From Verrucomicrobiales bacterium (GTDB taxonomy: Bacteria; Verrucomicrobiota; Verrucomicrobiia; Verrucomicrobiales; DEV007): a stretch of 40,907 nucleotides of DNA. The notes below the pieces were generated by a model that was not told where the DNA came from, did no database searches, and was given only the letters and a program-made list of their open reading frames with translations. Every line of letters begins with the position of its first letter. Position 1 is the first letter of the stretch. Where the stretch lies: the NCBI GenBank assembly GCA_029213025.1, contig JARGOZ010000029.1, forward strand, positions 12,416 through 53,322, written 5' to 3'. Shown here piece after piece: positions 18,036 to 27,543 of the stretch. Made by a program: the position numbers and the translations under genes.

Positions 18036-19022
18036 ATGCCAGAAATCCGCCCCGATCTAGCCGCCGATGTTTTTAATCGAATCAATTCCGAACTTCGCAA
18101 GGTGATTGTAGGGCAGGATGAAATTTTAACCGGGCTGATGGTGAGCCTCTTCGCCAACGGCCACTGCCTGCTGATCGGGGTGCCCGGACTGGCCAAAACA
18201 CTCATCGTAAAGTCGCTCGCTGAGGTTCTGGGACTTCATTTTAATCGCATCCAGTTCACCCCGGATTTGATGCCTTCGGATATTATCGGCTCGGAAATCC
18301 TGCGGGAAGTCCCCGGCGGTGGAATGGAGTTCAAATACGAAGAGGGCCCGGTTTTCACCAATCTGCTTCTCGCTGATGAAATCAACCGTACTCCGCCGAA
18401 AACCCAGGCAGCCCTGCTCGAATCCATGCAGGAGCGCGCTGTGACTGTCACCGGGGAAACGCGCCCCCTGCCGTCGCCATTTCTTGTCGTGGCTACGCAG
18501 AACCCAATCGAGCACGAAGGCACCTACCCGCTCCCCGAGGCGCAGTTGGACCGTTTTATGTTTTCCCTGAATTTGCAATACCCCAATCCCGCCGACGAAG
18601 CCGATATTGTCCGCAAAACCACAGTGGGAACGCTCCCGAAACTTTCACCGGTGGTGACCCGTGAGGAATTGCTCGAAGTTCAAAGCCTGGTCAGAGATGT
18701 TCCCGTTTCCGATCATATCATCAACTACGCGGTGTCGCTGGCCACTGCGACCCGCAACCTTGATGATTCCAGTCCGCAGGTTTCGAAAAAGTATCTCGAA
18801 TGGGGAGCCGGCCCGCGGGCCTCTCAATACTTGGTTCTCGGCGCAAAAGCTCTCGCCCTGTTGCTCGGCAAAGCCGCCCCGGAAGCGACCGACGTTCGCT
18901 CGGTAGCGACAGCTGTCATGCAGCACCGCGTCGTCGCCAACTACCGGGCCACCGGAGAAGGCCGCACCACTTCCGACATTGTGACCGAGCTGGTTAAAAC
19001 CGTTCCCGAACCCTCGTATTAA
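18036..19022 (+). CDS. MoxR-family AAA+ ATPase
   Basis: A 328-residue MoxR ATPase. Walker A is GVPGLAKT (48-55), Walker B LLADEINR (DEIN at about 114-117), followed by the MoxR signature RTPPKTQAALLESMQE and the sensor phrase VVATQNPIEHEGTYPLPEAQLDRF. MoxR proteins act as chaperone-like ATPases that mature or activate partner proteins, typically together with a DUF58 and von Willebrand A proteins, which follow here. The stop codon overlaps the next start (TAATG). ATG at 18036 is preceded by an A-rich stretch and by the right arm of a 12-bp inverted repeat; no Shine-Dalgarno is visible. Confidence 0.95.
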   Translation: MPEIRPDLAADVFNRINSELRKVIVGQDEILTGLMVSLFANGHCLLIGVPGLAKTLIVKSLAEVLGLHFNRIQFTPDLMPSDIIGSEILREVPGGGMEFKYEEGPVFTNLLLADEINRTPPKTQAALLESMQERAVTVTGETRPLPSPFLVVATQNPIEHEGTYPLPEAQLDRFMFSLNLQYPNPADEADIVRKTTVGTLPKLSPVVTREELLEVQSLVRDVPVSDHIINYAVSLATATRNLDDSSPQVSKKYLEWGAGPRASQYLVLGAKALALLLGKAAPEATDVRSVATAVMQHRVVANYRATGEGRTTSDIVTELVKTVPEPSY

Positions 19023-20020
19023 TGCCCTCCGATCAGCGACCGACGCCTCCACCTTTACCGTCCCAACGCCGGCAGGAACGCTGGGGACCTCCGTCGCAAC
19101 TTGTCCAGGTGACACCGCCACCCATGCCGAAGCAGGTGGAGATTCTGAAAATCGAAGATATTTCCAAATACAAAAATCTCCTCGTCTTCGCCAAAGCCGT
19201 CATTGAAGGATATTTTTCCGGTAAACACAAATCCGCTGACTACGGATCAAATGCCGAATTTGCCGAACACAAGGCCTACAACCTCGGCGATCCGATTGAA
19301 CATATCGACTGGAGAGTATACGCCCGGACCCGCGATCTCTATGTGCGCCGTTACCGGGAGGAAACTGATATGGCGATCTACCTTGTGGTCGATATGTCAG
19401 GATCGATGTCCTACCAGGGAAAAGGCGAAGAACCCAAGTTCCAGCGAGTCGCGCGAATCGCCGCCTCTCTTGCCTACCTGATGATTCAGCAGGGAGATAA
19501 AGTTTCCCTGACTCTATATAACGAAAAGATCGAGAAATACCTGCCACCTGCCGGCACGCGGCGCCACCTCCACGAAATCGTCTCCAGTCTCGAATTCGCC
19601 AATCGCAAACAGTCGAGCAAAACCAGCCTGGCGGAGACCCTCAACGAATGTGGTGCGTTATTCAAAAAGAAAGGGCGCATCGTGGTGCTATCCGATTTTT
19701 TTGAAGATCCCGAACAAATCTTTGATGCCCTCGGGCGCTATCTGCACCGGGGATTCGAAATCCTGCTATACCAAATCGTAGATCGCGATGAATTGGAACT
19801 CCCCGATTTGGAAATTGCCTCTTTTGTGGATTCCGAGACCGGCGAACAAATCCAGGTCGCCCCGATGGAGATCCGCAAAGCCTATACCGGGACGATGGAA
19901 AAATATATAGAAACGCTCGAAGAAAAATCAGTCGAAAACGGAGTGCGCTTCACCCAAATCCATACCGAATCGCCCTATCTGGAAGCGATTGAAACCTACC
20001 TCGAACAGCGGGCCAAATGA
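19022..20020 (+). CDS. DUF58 (vWA-like) protein
   Basis: A 332-residue DUF58 protein. It starts with a proline-rich stretch (about 7-35: PTPPPLPSQRR, TPPPMPK). The conserved DUF58 block HKAYNLGDPIEHIDWRVYARTRDLYVRRYREETD lies at about 83-116 and is followed by a von Willebrand A fold with an intact MIDAS DMSGS (124-128). There is no obvious membrane helix, so it is probably cytoplasmic or peripheral. It overlaps moxR by one base and the BatA-like gene by 4 bp, so the three are translationally coupled. The usual partner of MoxR in aerotolerance- or envelope-linked clusters. Confidence 0.93.
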   Translation: MPSDQRPTPPPLPSQRRQERWGPPSQLVQVTPPPMPKQVEILKIEDISKYKNLLVFAKAVIEGYFSGKHKSADYGSNAEFAEHKAYNLGDPIEHIDWRVYARTRDLYVRRYREETDMAIYLVVDMSGSMSYQGKGEEPKFQRVARIAASLAYLMIQQGDKVSLTLYNEKIEKYLPPAGTRRHLHEIVSSLEFANRKQSSKTSLAETLNECGALFKKKGRIVVLSDFFEDPEQIFDALGRYLHRGFEILLYQIVDRDELELPDLEIASFVDSETGEQIQVAPMEIRKAYTGTMEKYIETLEEKSVENGVRFTQIHTESPYLEAIETYLEQRAK

Positions 20021-22140
20021 ACTTCCTCAACAGCAATTTATTGAATCTGCTGCTGCCCTTTCTGCTGCTTCCCCTCCTGATTCATCTGTTCAACCGCAAG
20101 TTCCCGAAAAAGATCATCTTTTCTTCGATTGAGTTTATCCGCAAAACCCAGGCGGAGCGCTCCAAACTAATGCGTTTCCGGCACTGGATTATGACCCTGC
20201 TGCGTACCGTTATCCTCGGACTTCTGCTGTTCGCTTTCCTGAAGCCCGTCCTCGATAAATTCGGCAGCGAGAAAGAGCCGGGCGCACCCGCTGCGGCACG
20301 GGATACTTTACTCATTTCTGACCACTCCCTGTCGATGGAGCACCGCGCCGATCTGGTCCCTGCAAGGAAACGCGCTCTTCTGGAAGCCGCAAAAATCATA
20401 GACTCTCTCGAAACCGGGCAAAATCTCAATGCCATTTCGGTGGAACGCGATCCGCAGTCCTGTTTCTTCGAATTTTCCGGGCAACATGACGCTGTGCTTT
20501 CCTTCCTGAACAACCTGCCTCCCGGCATCCAAACCGCGAACTATGAAAAAGCCATTTCCCTGGCGAGTCGACATATCGCCAACAGCAAAAATAAAGCCGC
20601 CGGTTCGGATATCTATTTTATATCAGATTTCCAACGGGAAAACTGGGCAAATGTCCGGTTCGACAAACTACCGGAATCCGCGCGGTTGTTTTTTGTCGAT
20701 GTAGGCAGGCCGGACCGCGAAAACCGGGCGGTTCTTGATGTAGAGGTTTCGCCTTCAACTATACTGGCCGGGGAAACCGTCGACCTGCGGATCAGACTGG
20801 GGAACTTTACCAACGAAGTATTGTCACAACACCCGCTGGAATTAATCGTGGACTACACCAATGCGGTCGACACCAACTTCTCCTGTCCCGCCTGGTCACA
20901 AACCTCACTTAACCTGACGATGAAAGCCCCCGCTCCGGGAAACCACACGGTAGAAGTTCGACTGCCTGCGGATGACTTGATGGAAGACAATACCTTTCAC
21001 CTGAACCTCGACGTTCTGGACAAAGAGGAAGTCGTCATTGTCACAGACCGCATCGAACCCGAAACAGGTGCGCCCCACTTTGTAAGAACAGCGGTAAATC
21101 CCTACAAGGACCTGGAAGGCTCACTTTTGCCGAGAGTCATTACCTCCAGCGGACTTGATAGCGCCAACCTCGCAACCACATCCAAATTGATCCTTCTGGA
21201 ACTGGGCGCTTTGAACGAAGACAACAGCGCCGCCCTGGTTACCTATCTTCAGCGTGGCGGAGGTGCGATCTGGTTTCTCGACAGTGATATGGATCCGGTC
21301 AACGTCAGGAACATCAATCTGGCCCTCGGCGATGACGACGAACTACCACTTCATTTGCTCGGGTGGCAACCGGAAAAAAGTATGCCCGACGGTTTTCAAA
21401 AACTGAACCGGGGAAATTTTACATCGGAGTTCCTCCGTCTTTTCCGGGGAACAAACCGGCAGAATCTCGGCCTGCTCAATTTCAACAAATACCGCCAGGC
21501 GACTGCGTCCGACGATACCGCGATCCTCCTTTCCTACGCGGACGGCACCCCTGCCCTGGCGACCGCCAACATCGGACTGGGGACACTGCTGATGGCGAAT
21601 TTTTCCGTTGACGAAGCGAACTCCAATCTGGCCCGGCAACAGACTTTCCCCGCATGGCTGCAGGACTTGGTAAAAAATATCGCCATCGGGGAAAGTGGGG
21701 AACTGTTCCATGAAGCCGGGACAACAATCACGGCGAATCTCTGGAGGACCGAAGCCCGGGATTTACTTGTGAAAAATCCTCTCGGAGAAATAATCGAGCC
21801 GAAAACCGCGAGAGATGGCGAGCGGGTTTTCGTGAGTTTTCCAGCCCTCCACCCCGGCTACTACCGGATGACAGCGAATGAAGAAAAATGGACGAAGACC
21901 TTTGCCGTGAATCCGAACTCCGGCGAATCCGACCTGCGCCTCATGGATCACGACCGGTTGCCGAAACGGGCGAACGAAACGGCCGATGACACGGAATCCC
22001 GCGCTCATTTCGTTTCCGGAGCGGAAGACTACGAAGCGATCCAAAGCGGCACCGGGATTTTTTATTGGTTCCTCCTAGCCGTGTGCGGGATGCTGCTGAT
22101 CGAAATGTTATTCCAACTGCTTTTCCGGAAACTGGCGTAA
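20017..22140 (+). CDS. BatA-like membrane protein with degenerate vWA domain
   Basis: A 707-residue membrane protein. Two N-terminal helices (about 8-24 and 58-77) with the intervening LIHLFNRKFPKKIIFSSIEFIR are typical of the BatA/aerotolerance-regulator N-terminal domain. A vWA-like domain follows with a MIDAS variant DHSLS (102-106). The long middle region (about 240-660) looks beta-rich, including a CARDB-like or adhesion-type segment around 245-330 and a glutamine-amidotransferase-like fold (IWFLDSDMD, about 425). A final helix lies near 683-703. The bulk should be periplasmic. It closes the MoxR-DUF58-BatA set, which is widespread in Verrucomicrobia and Bacteroidota; its substrate is unknown. 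Confidence 0.88.
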   Translation: MNFLNSNLLNLLLPFLLLPLLIHLFNRKFPKKIIFSSIEFIRKTQAERSKLMRFRHWIMTLLRTVILGLLLFAFLKPVLDKFGSEKEPGAPAAARDTLLISDHSLSMEHRADLVPARKRALLEAAKIIDSLETGQNLNAISVERDPQSCFFEFSGQHDAVLSFLNNLPPGIQTANYEKAISLASRHIANSKNKAAGSDIYFISDFQRENWANVRFDKLPESARLFFVDVGRPDRENRAVLDVEVSPSTILAGETVDLRIRLGNFTNEVLSQHPLELIVDYTNAVDTNFSCPAWSQTSLNLTMKAPAPGNHTVEVRLPADDLMEDNTFHLNLDVLDKEEVVIVTDRIEPETGAPHFVRTAVNPYKDLEGSLLPRVITSSGLDSANLATTSKLILLELGALNEDNSAALVTYLQRGGGAIWFLDSDMDPVNVRNINLALGDDDELPLHLLGWQPEKSMPDGFQKLNRGNFTSEFLRLFRGTNRQNLGLLNFNKYRQATASDDTAILLSYADGTPALATANIGLGTLLMANFSVDEANSNLARQQTFPAWLQDLVKNIAIGESGELFHEAGTTITANLWRTEARDLLVKNPLGEIIEPKTARDGERVFVSFPALHPGYYRMTANEEKWTKTFAVNPNSGESDLRLMDHDRLPKRANETADDTESRAHFVSGAEDYEAIQSGTGIFYWFLLAVCGMLLIEMLFQLLFRKLA

Positions 22141-22191
22141 CCGGACAAATCCAGCTTGCTCATTGGCTCCAGCTATCCCATTTTCCAGCAA

Positions 22192-22839
22192 ATGTGGATC
22201 GCCCAAACCAATCCTTCTGAAGTTTTCGATATCGGAGCTACAAATTCCGAGAGGCTCGACTTTTTAATCGTGTTGATCGGCGTCATTCTCGGACTTTCGA
22301 TCGGACGGCTCGTGAATTTCATCGGTGACTTCCTCTACAACCGGAACAACGGCAAAGCTTCGTGGACCCACGGAATCTTTCTGACTTCCCTGTTTCTCTT
22401 TCAGGTCTATTACTGGTGGGATATTTGGGATTTAAAAAATCATCTCCAGTCCGAGTTGATCAATTTCTGGATCTTTATCCGTATGCTGCTAATCCCCCTT
22501 TGTCTCTACTGCGCAACCGCTCTGCTCTGCCCAAGGCTTACCTATCCCAAAGGAGAGGAAAAACTGTCGATGCGCGATCTGTTCGACAGCCACGCCCGGC
22601 CGTTTTACTTTTTCTGGGTGTTGCTCTGCATCATCGGTATCTCGCAGGGTATGGATCTGCGCGGGGAAAGCTGGGGGAATCCGGAGATTTATTTCCGAAT
22701 CATCGCCGGAGTGATTTTCCTTTTCGGATTGATTGTTCAGAGCAGCGTTCTGAATGGAGTCCTTTCAATCGTGATGTTTCTCATGTTGATCGGCTACATC
22801 ACTGTTCCATTCTGGTGGGGTCTGGTTTCTGCCGGGTAA
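22192..22839 (+). CDS. Multi-pass membrane protein of unknown function
   Basis: About 215 residues from the ATG at 22192; a TTG at 22156 would add 12 residues. Six hydrophobic segments are visible (around LIVLIGVILGLSIGRLVNFIG, GIFLTSLFLFQVYYWWDIW, FIRMLLIPLCLYCATALLC, PFYFFWVLLCIIGIS, IIAGVIFLFGLIV and VLSIVMFLMLIGYITVPFWWG). It is rich in Trp and Tyr near helix ends and has no catalytic motif I recognise. It lies about 50 bp after the BatA-like gene on the same strand, so it could be a fourth member of that transcript. Confidence 0.7.
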   Translation: MWIAQTNPSEVFDIGATNSERLDFLIVLIGVILGLSIGRLVNFIGDFLYNRNNGKASWTHGIFLTSLFLFQVYYWWDIWDLKNHLQSELINFWIFIRMLLIPLCLYCATALLCPRLTYPKGEEKLSMRDLFDSHARPFYFFWVLLCIIGISQGMDLRGESWGNPEIYFRIIAGVIFLFGLIVQSSVLNGVLSIVMFLMLIGYITVPFWWGLVSAG

Positions 22840-22840
22840 A

Positions 22841-22912
22841 GCAGGTTGCCTTACCCGTTTGAGCTGGCCAGGCCAGTGCCCAAAGGTTGTTCAAACAGGT
22901 TAGGCAACCTGT
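22841..22912. repeat. Long imperfect inverted repeat between convergent genes
   Basis: A 21-bp arm at 22842-22862 pairs with 22891-22911 at 19 of 21 positions, starting with the perfect CAGGTTGCC/GGCAACCTG. The 28-base spacer contains a further dyad CTGGCC-A-GGCCAG. It starts 2 bp after the membrane protein stop and ends 26 bp before the ilvD stop. No T-run follows on either strand, so it may be a REP/MITE-type element or a non-canonical bidirectional terminator. Confidence 0.75.
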
Positions 22913-22937
22913 TCTACAGAAACTATGATCGCACCAA

Positions 22938-24647
22938 CTAGGAATCGCAGTCGCCGTCAGTCACAGCACCGGTGGAGGCGGAGCTGACGAGCTTGGCGTA
23001 TTTGGCCAGAACGCCCCGCTTGTAACGCGGCTTAGGTTGCTTCCACTTCTCTTTCCTCTCCTTGAGTTCTTTTTTCGAAACTTGCAGAGTGATTTCCCGA
23101 CTCTTGGCATCGATCAGAATTTTGTCGCCATTTTTGATCAGGGCAATCGGACCACCGACATGTGCCTCAGGCGTTACGTGCCCGATGACAAAACCATGGC
23201 TACCGCCGGAAAAGCGACCGTCGGTTATAAGAGCTACATCATTACCGAGTCCCGCGCCCATGATAGCGCCGGTGGGCCCAAGCATCTCCCGCATCCCGGG
23301 TCCACCTTTGGGACCTTCGCGCCGGATCACGACGACATCGCCTTTCTTGATCTTCCCGCCGAGGATCGCTTTCATTGAAGCTTCTTCGGAGTCAAAAACG
23401 CGAGCTTTGCCTTCAAAATGGAGACCTTCTTTGCCGGTCAATTTCGCTACAGCACCTTCAGGAGCGAGGTTTCCGTACAGAATCACGAGGTGACCGTCTT
23501 CTTTAATCGGATTGTCGAAGTCGCGAATCACCGTCTGCCCGTCAGGATAGGAGGCTTTCACTTTGCTCAGATTCTGAGCGAGAGTTTTACCGGTCACTGT
23601 CATACAGTCACCGTGGAGCAGGCCTTTGTTGAGAAGCATCTTCATCAGGGGAAGAGTCCCGCCGATCTCGACCAGCTTCATCATCACGTTGGCACCGCTC
23701 GGCTTCAGGTCGGCAAGAAGTGGTGTTTTCTTTCCGATCCGGGTGAAGTCATCGATAGAAAGCTTCACCTCCGCCGCCTGGGCCATGGCAAGAAGGTGCA
23801 AAACAGCGTTGGTCGAGCCGCCGAGAGCGGTTACGACAGTAATCGCATTCTCAAATGCCTTCCTGGTCATGATATCGCGGGGGCGGATATCATTTTTGAT
23901 CAAATTCATCACGGCGGCACCGGCATCGAAGCAGTCCATCATTTTCTCTTCGCTGACCGCAGCCTGGGCCGAGCTGTTTGGCAAGCTCATGCCGAGAGCT
24001 TCAATCGCACTTGCCATCGTATTGGCGGTGTACATTCCGCCGCAGGAGCCAGGACCGGGAATAGCAGTTTCGGTCACACCGTCCAACTCGGTATCGGTGA
24101 TTTTTCCGGCACTGTGCTGCCCTACGGCTTCAAATACACTTACGATATCGACATCTTTTCCATCGAAACACCCGGGCTTGATGGTTCCGCCGTAAACAAA
24201 AACAGCAGGACGGTTCATTCGCGCCATCGCCATTACGCAGGCGGGCATATTTTTGTCGCACCCTCCGATGGCGACAACTCCGTCCATACCTTCGCAACCG
24301 ACAACGGTTTCAATTGAGTCAGCGATGACTTCGCGGCTCACCAGGGAATATTTCATCCCCTCGGTTCCCATGGAAATCCCGTCGGAGATCGTGATCGTAT
24401 TGAACTCGATCGACTTGCCACCCGCTGCGTCGACTCCTTTGCAGGATTCCTTTGCCAGCCTGTCGATGTGCATGTTACACGGTGTAACCATGCTCCAGGT
24501 CGAAGCGACCCCGATAATTGATTTGGAAAAATCGTCGTTATTAAATCCCACCGGGTGCAGCATGGCGCGACTCGGAGCACGGTCCGGGCCGTCAAGCATG
24601 GGTGAAGAGAACTGGCGGTGAGCTGGTTTGGTCTTTTTAGAAGCCAT
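22938..24647 (-). CDS. ilvD: Dihydroxy-acid dehydratase
   Basis: A 569-residue Fe-S dehydratase of the IlvD/Edd family, converting 2,3-dihydroxy-acids to 2-keto-acids in valine, leucine and isoleucine synthesis. The three cluster-ligand cysteines are at C57 (TPCNMH), C130 ([10 protein letters not shown]) and C202 ([13 protein letters not shown]). The C-terminal part carries [20 protein letters not shown] and the nearly invariant [31 protein letters not shown] at 24647. Phosphogluconate dehydratase is excluded by the IlvD-specific C-terminal phrase and length. The gene stands alone, 148 bp downstream of a possible small membrane ORF. Confidence 0.97.
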   Translation of the reverse strand: MASKKTKPAHRQFSSPMLDGPDRAPSRAMLHPVGFNNDDFSKSIIGVASTWSMVTPCNMHIDRLAKESCKGVDAAGGKSIEFNTITISDGISMGTEGMKYSLVSREVIADSIETVVGCEGMDGVVAIGGCDKNMPACVMAMARMNRPAVFVYGGTIKPGCFDGKDVDIVSVFEAVGQHSAGKITDTELDGVTETAIPGPGSCGGMYTANTMASAIEALGMSLPNSSAQAAVSEEKMMDCFDAGAAVMNLIKNDIRPRDIMTRKAFENAITVVTALGGSTNAVLHLLAMAQAAEVKLSIDDFTRIGKKTPLLADLKPSGANVMMKLVEIGGTLPLMKMLLNKGLLHGDCMTVTGKTLAQNLSKVKASYPDGQTVIRDFDNPIKEDGHLVILYGNLAPEGAVAKLTGKEGLHFEGKARVFDSEEASMKAILGGKIKKGDVVVIRREGPKGGPGMREMLGPTGAIMGAGLGNDVALITDGRFSGGSHGFVIGHVTPEAHVGGPIALIKNGDKILIDAKSREITLQVSKKELKERKEKWKQPKPRYKRGVLAKYAKLVSSASTGAVTDGDCDS

Positions 24648-25226
24648 AAACGGGAATAAATTGTGAAGGCGGATAAAATCGGCGCAGGACCGTTTCCGTC
24701 AAGAAAGAAAGAAGTTACCGGAGAGTCGCAACCCCGGTAGGAAAAATTCAGCAGCGGCTGTAGAAGGCCGGTATCAGTAGGAGGCCTGCACTGCTTACAA
24801 AGAGACTGCGATGATGAGAATCGCGACGGCGACACCAAAAGTAGCGCCAAGAACAGGGACGATGAGGGGATGGCTGTTACAATAATTTAGACAGTGTTTC
24901 ATGCTTCCAATTCTTCTAAAATAGACAAATTTTTCTGTTCAGCTGATCTTTCTCAAAAGGTGAGGCCAGCTGATTGGTTCCTGTGATGATCTATAGCGAC
25001 CGGAGAACTTTTTGTCAAAATTTTCCTAAGAAAATCGCGAAACATTTTATAAAAGATTTAATATCTGTATATAAATCTGTCTGAAATGAATTTATTTAGA
25101 AATTTATTTTAAAGATATACGAATAATCTTCGATACGGTCTGTATAGAAGATTTGCAATACAGGCCCTACGCCATTCTACAGATTTAGGTTATTGCCCAC
25201 CAGAGGGTTTCGGATTTGGTTCGCAG
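24648..25226. other. AT-rich intergenic region between divergent ilvD and serine hydrolase genes
   Basis: A 579-bp gap. The left part holds a possible 35-codon minus-strand ORF (24795-24902). The part from about 24900 to 25130 is clearly richer in A+T than the surrounding genes, with several TTTAT/ATAAA-type runs, suiting promoters for both divergent neighbours. I see no further gene and no long inverted repeat. Confidence 0.6.
24795..24902 (-). CDS. Possible 35-residue single-helix membrane peptide
   Basis: ATG at 24902 to TAA at 24795 encodes 35 residues: a short polar, Cys/Asn-rich head (MKHCLNYCNSHP) followed by one uninterrupted hydrophobic helix (LIVPVLGATFGVAVAILIIAVSL). A purine-rich AGAAG/GGAAG lies upstream, a weak Shine-Dalgarno. 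The head-plus-helix form is what small membrane proteins look like, but short ORFs arise by chance and there is no family match I know. It would be co-oriented with ilvD and could be a leader or an independent gene. Confidence 0.35.
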   Translation of the reverse strand: MKHCLNYCNSHPLIVPVLGATFGVAVAILIIAVSL

Positions 25227-26378
25227 ATGGACTGTCTAAAATCTTTGCTTCTGCTCGTTCTAATTTTGACCGGGGCGACGCCGTGTTTTGCTAAAGATGA
25301 CAAAAGGTTCGCCTCTGTTACCTCATACCTTGAAGAATCGGTCGCCAACGAAACGGTTGCGGGTGGATCAGTCCTCGTGTTCCACAAAGGCGACATTGTG
25401 TTTCAAAGCGGATTTGGATATGCTGACATCAAATCTCAGCGACCTTTCCAGATCGATACCCCCGTCGTTGTCGCATCGGTGAGCAAACCGCTTCTCGGGA
25501 CAGCCCTCTACCGCCTTGTGGATACCGGCAGGTTGGATGTATCAACTCCGGTTTCGAAATACCTCGCGGAGTTTTCTGCCTGTAAACTGGAATCCGGATT
25601 ACCGGTAAAGCGGGCTCCGACAGTTACCGAATTACTCACCCACACCGCAGGCCTACGATATGACGACGCTCCGGAAGGGCGAATTTGGTTTCAGGACTGG
25701 ACGAAAAATCAAACTCTGGAATTTGTCGTCGGTAAAGTGGCTATAGATTTCCCTTTCAAAACACAGCCCGGAACGAGATTTGCCTATAGCGGAATCGGAA
25801 CGGAAATCGCAGCCCGGGTTGGCGAGGTCATTACTGACCTGCCCCGAAATGAAATGCTCGAGGCGTTACTCTGCCAACCGCTGGGAATGAAATATACCTT
25901 TTACCGGGATGAACGCGGCTTGCAGAAACTCTCCGGGCCCATGCCAACACGGTATTTTCGCAGTAAAAAATCGGGCAAACTACTGGTCTCGACCAGGCGG
26001 GATGTACCTGCGGTAAATCGATACAGCTCATCGGGAGGCAACATTATTTCGACAGCCCCCGACCTGTTGCGATGGCTGCTCATGATTCGGAACGGCGGAG
26101 TTCACGAAGGCACAACGTTTCTCTCTCCCGACACGGTCTCCAATATGCTGAAACCACACGGCCCCGGCAAAACCGCTCACGGCGGGCTCTTTGTCCGGGA
26201 GACGAACCTGGCAGGAGAACCTGTACATTGGGGGCATACCGGCTCCAGCGGCACCAGCGTTTGGTTTGATCGCGCCAAAGACACAATCGGCATCATGTTG
26301 ACGCAGACCAAATTTTCCGACATCAGACCTTTCCGCACTGAACTGCAAAAACGTATCACTTCCGCAGTGATAAAGTAA
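25227..26378 (+). CDS. Secreted serine hydrolase (beta-lactamase class C / esterase family)
   Basis: A 383-residue exported protein with signal peptide at about 1-22 (LLLLVLILTGATPCFA). It has the class C beta-lactamase / DD-peptidase fold: SxxK at S84-V-S-K87 (VVASVSKPLLG), Y187 in FAYSGIG where the second motif YxN is changed to YSG, and the third motif H337-T-G339 in HWGHTGSSG. The HTG form and missing Asn point to an esterase or EstB-like hydrolase more than to a true beta-lactamase. These genes are often present in many copies in Verrucomicrobia. It runs head-on into the SGNH hydrolase gene: the two stop codons are directly adjacent. Confidence 0.9.
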   Translation: MDCLKSLLLLVLILTGATPCFAKDDKRFASVTSYLEESVANETVAGGSVLVFHKGDIVFQSGFGYADIKSQRPFQIDTPVVVASVSKPLLGTALYRLVDTGRLDVSTPVSKYLAEFSACKLESGLPVKRAPTVTELLTHTAGLRYDDAPEGRIWFQDWTKNQTLEFVVGKVAIDFPFKTQPGTRFAYSGIGTEIAARVGEVITDLPRNEMLEALLCQPLGMKYTFYRDERGLQKLSGPMPTRYFRSKKSGKLLVSTRRDVPAVNRYSSSGGNIISTAPDLLRWLLMIRNGGVHEGTTFLSPDTVSNMLKPHGPGKTAHGGLFVRETNLAGEPVHWGHTGSSGTSVWFDRAKDTIGIMLTQTKFSDIRPFRTELQKRITSAVIK

Positions 26379-27467
26379 CTATCTCTCGGCGAGTCGCCAC
26401 TTGAGCCAACAATAGATTTCGCGGCCCAAAGTTTGATATCCTTTTTCATTGGGGTGACCCCCGTTATCGGGCGGGTAACCGGTTAGCGGATCAATCCCTA
26501 CCGAAGTCGGAATGATATATACATTTTCCGACTCCCGGTTCCCGAAGTGCTCCATCTGTCGCTCAACAAGCCGGAACTGAATGCGCCGCCATCCCCACCG
26601 TGTATAGCGGTTTTTGTAGTTGGCATAAAACGCCTCATCCCGGTCATTGGCCGCAGGCGTCAGGCAGATTCCGATTTCCGTTTCCGGAGAGGCCGTGCGC
26701 ATTGCAGCGATAAATCGATCCGCCGAATCAAGCATCGTGTCGATCTTATTCTCTATAGCCGACGGATCATCGGGATTGGCATGAAAACAATCGTTAATAC
26801 CCAGTAGCACGGTGACGAAGTCCGGTTTTTGCCCTTCGCAATAAGTATGGAAATATCTTTCAAAATCGAGGACCGGATCCGACCCGTTGGCAGGAAACAG
26901 AAAAGGACTGCTTTTTGATTTTCCGCTCTGCTCCGCTTTCGGCTCCCAGCGAGTCAGAAAGCGGGACCATGTCCAGCCACCATATCCCTCGTGCCGGACA
27001 CCTGGTTTGGCACGAGTTGGCGCATGAGTTCCCAGCAGCTTCCAGCCCGGATTGGCAGGAGCATTTAGTAACGCTGCGATTTCATTCGGGTAATGGGTGG
27101 CATTCGTCAGGCTGTCACCAACGATCAATAGAGATATATCCCTCCCCCCGCCTGCATTTCGAGGAACGACTTTTACCACTACATCTTTCCCGGCAATAGT
27201 GATCGTGTGATCTCCCACCTGAGAGTCATCCGGAACGAAAGACCAACTCGATCCATCCCGACTCACGGAACCGACGGGGCTGGCAACATCGCGAAATCCC
27301 ATACTCTCCCCCGGGGCGAGTAACACAGCATTGCGAAAGACGATTGAAACGGGAACTCCCGGCACGGCATAAACCGTGGCCGGCAAAACAACACGATTTT
27401 TGTGCTCTTCGCCAAAGACAGAGTAAACACCAAATAGAATGGACAGCACGATAATCGGAAATTTCAT
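26379..27467 (-). CDS. Secreted SGNH/GDSL hydrolase
   Basis: A 362-residue protein with signal peptide (about 1-19). Residues about 25-105 form a beta-rich accessory segment. The SGNH hydrolase domain follows: block I LLIVGDSLT with nucleophile S119, block III VLLGINDCF (G223, N225, D226), and block V DNGGHPNEKG with D334 and H338 completing the triad. It likely acts as a lipase, carbohydrate deacetylase or acetyl-esterase on exported substrates. Together with the adjacent secreted serine hydrolase it suggests polymer or ester breakdown, though the two genes are convergent and not co-transcribed. Its start is back to back with the GbsR-like gene. Confidence 0.9.
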   Translation of the reverse strand: MKFPIIVLSILFGVYSVFGEEHKNRVVLPATVYAVPGVPVSIVFRNAVLLAPGESMGFRDVASPVGSVSRDGSSWSFVPDDSQVGDHTITIAGKDVVVKVVPRNAGGGRDISLLIVGDSLTNATHYPNEIAALLNAPANPGWKLLGTHAPTRAKPGVRHEGYGGWTWSRFLTRWEPKAEQSGKSKSSPFLFPANGSDPVLDFERYFHTYCEGQKPDFVTVLLGINDCFHANPDDPSAIENKIDTMLDSADRFIAAMRTASPETEIGICLTPAANDRDEAFYANYKNRYTRWGWRRIQFRLVERQMEHFGNRESENVYIIPTSVGIDPLTGYPPDNGGHPNEKGYQTLGREIYCWLKWRLAER

Positions 27468-27488
27468 GGTCAGCAGAAGAACACCCTG

Positions 27489-27503
27489 CCGGGAAAATCC
27501 CGG
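27489..27503. promoter_or_regulatory. CCGGGA-AAA-TCCCGG palindrome in the SGNH/GbsR intergenic region
   Basis: A perfect 6-3-6 inverted repeat located 22 bp upstream of the SGNH hydrolase ATG and about 60 bp upstream of the regulator ATG. It is not followed by a T-run in either direction that would make a good terminator. It may be a protein site for one of the divergent promoters. Confidence 0.35.
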
Positions 27504-27543
27504 AAAATAAATCCAAAAATCAGTTGAACATTTCTGTTTTTAG

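Noticed and set aside
22841..22912. Classical intrinsic terminator
   Set aside because: Stem is present but there is no T-run on either strand, and the nested dyads are more like a repeat element.
23418..24317. Long open frame on the plus strand opposite ilvD
   Set aside because: Antisense shadow of ilvD; the ilvD motifs are intact and no independent protein features are seen.
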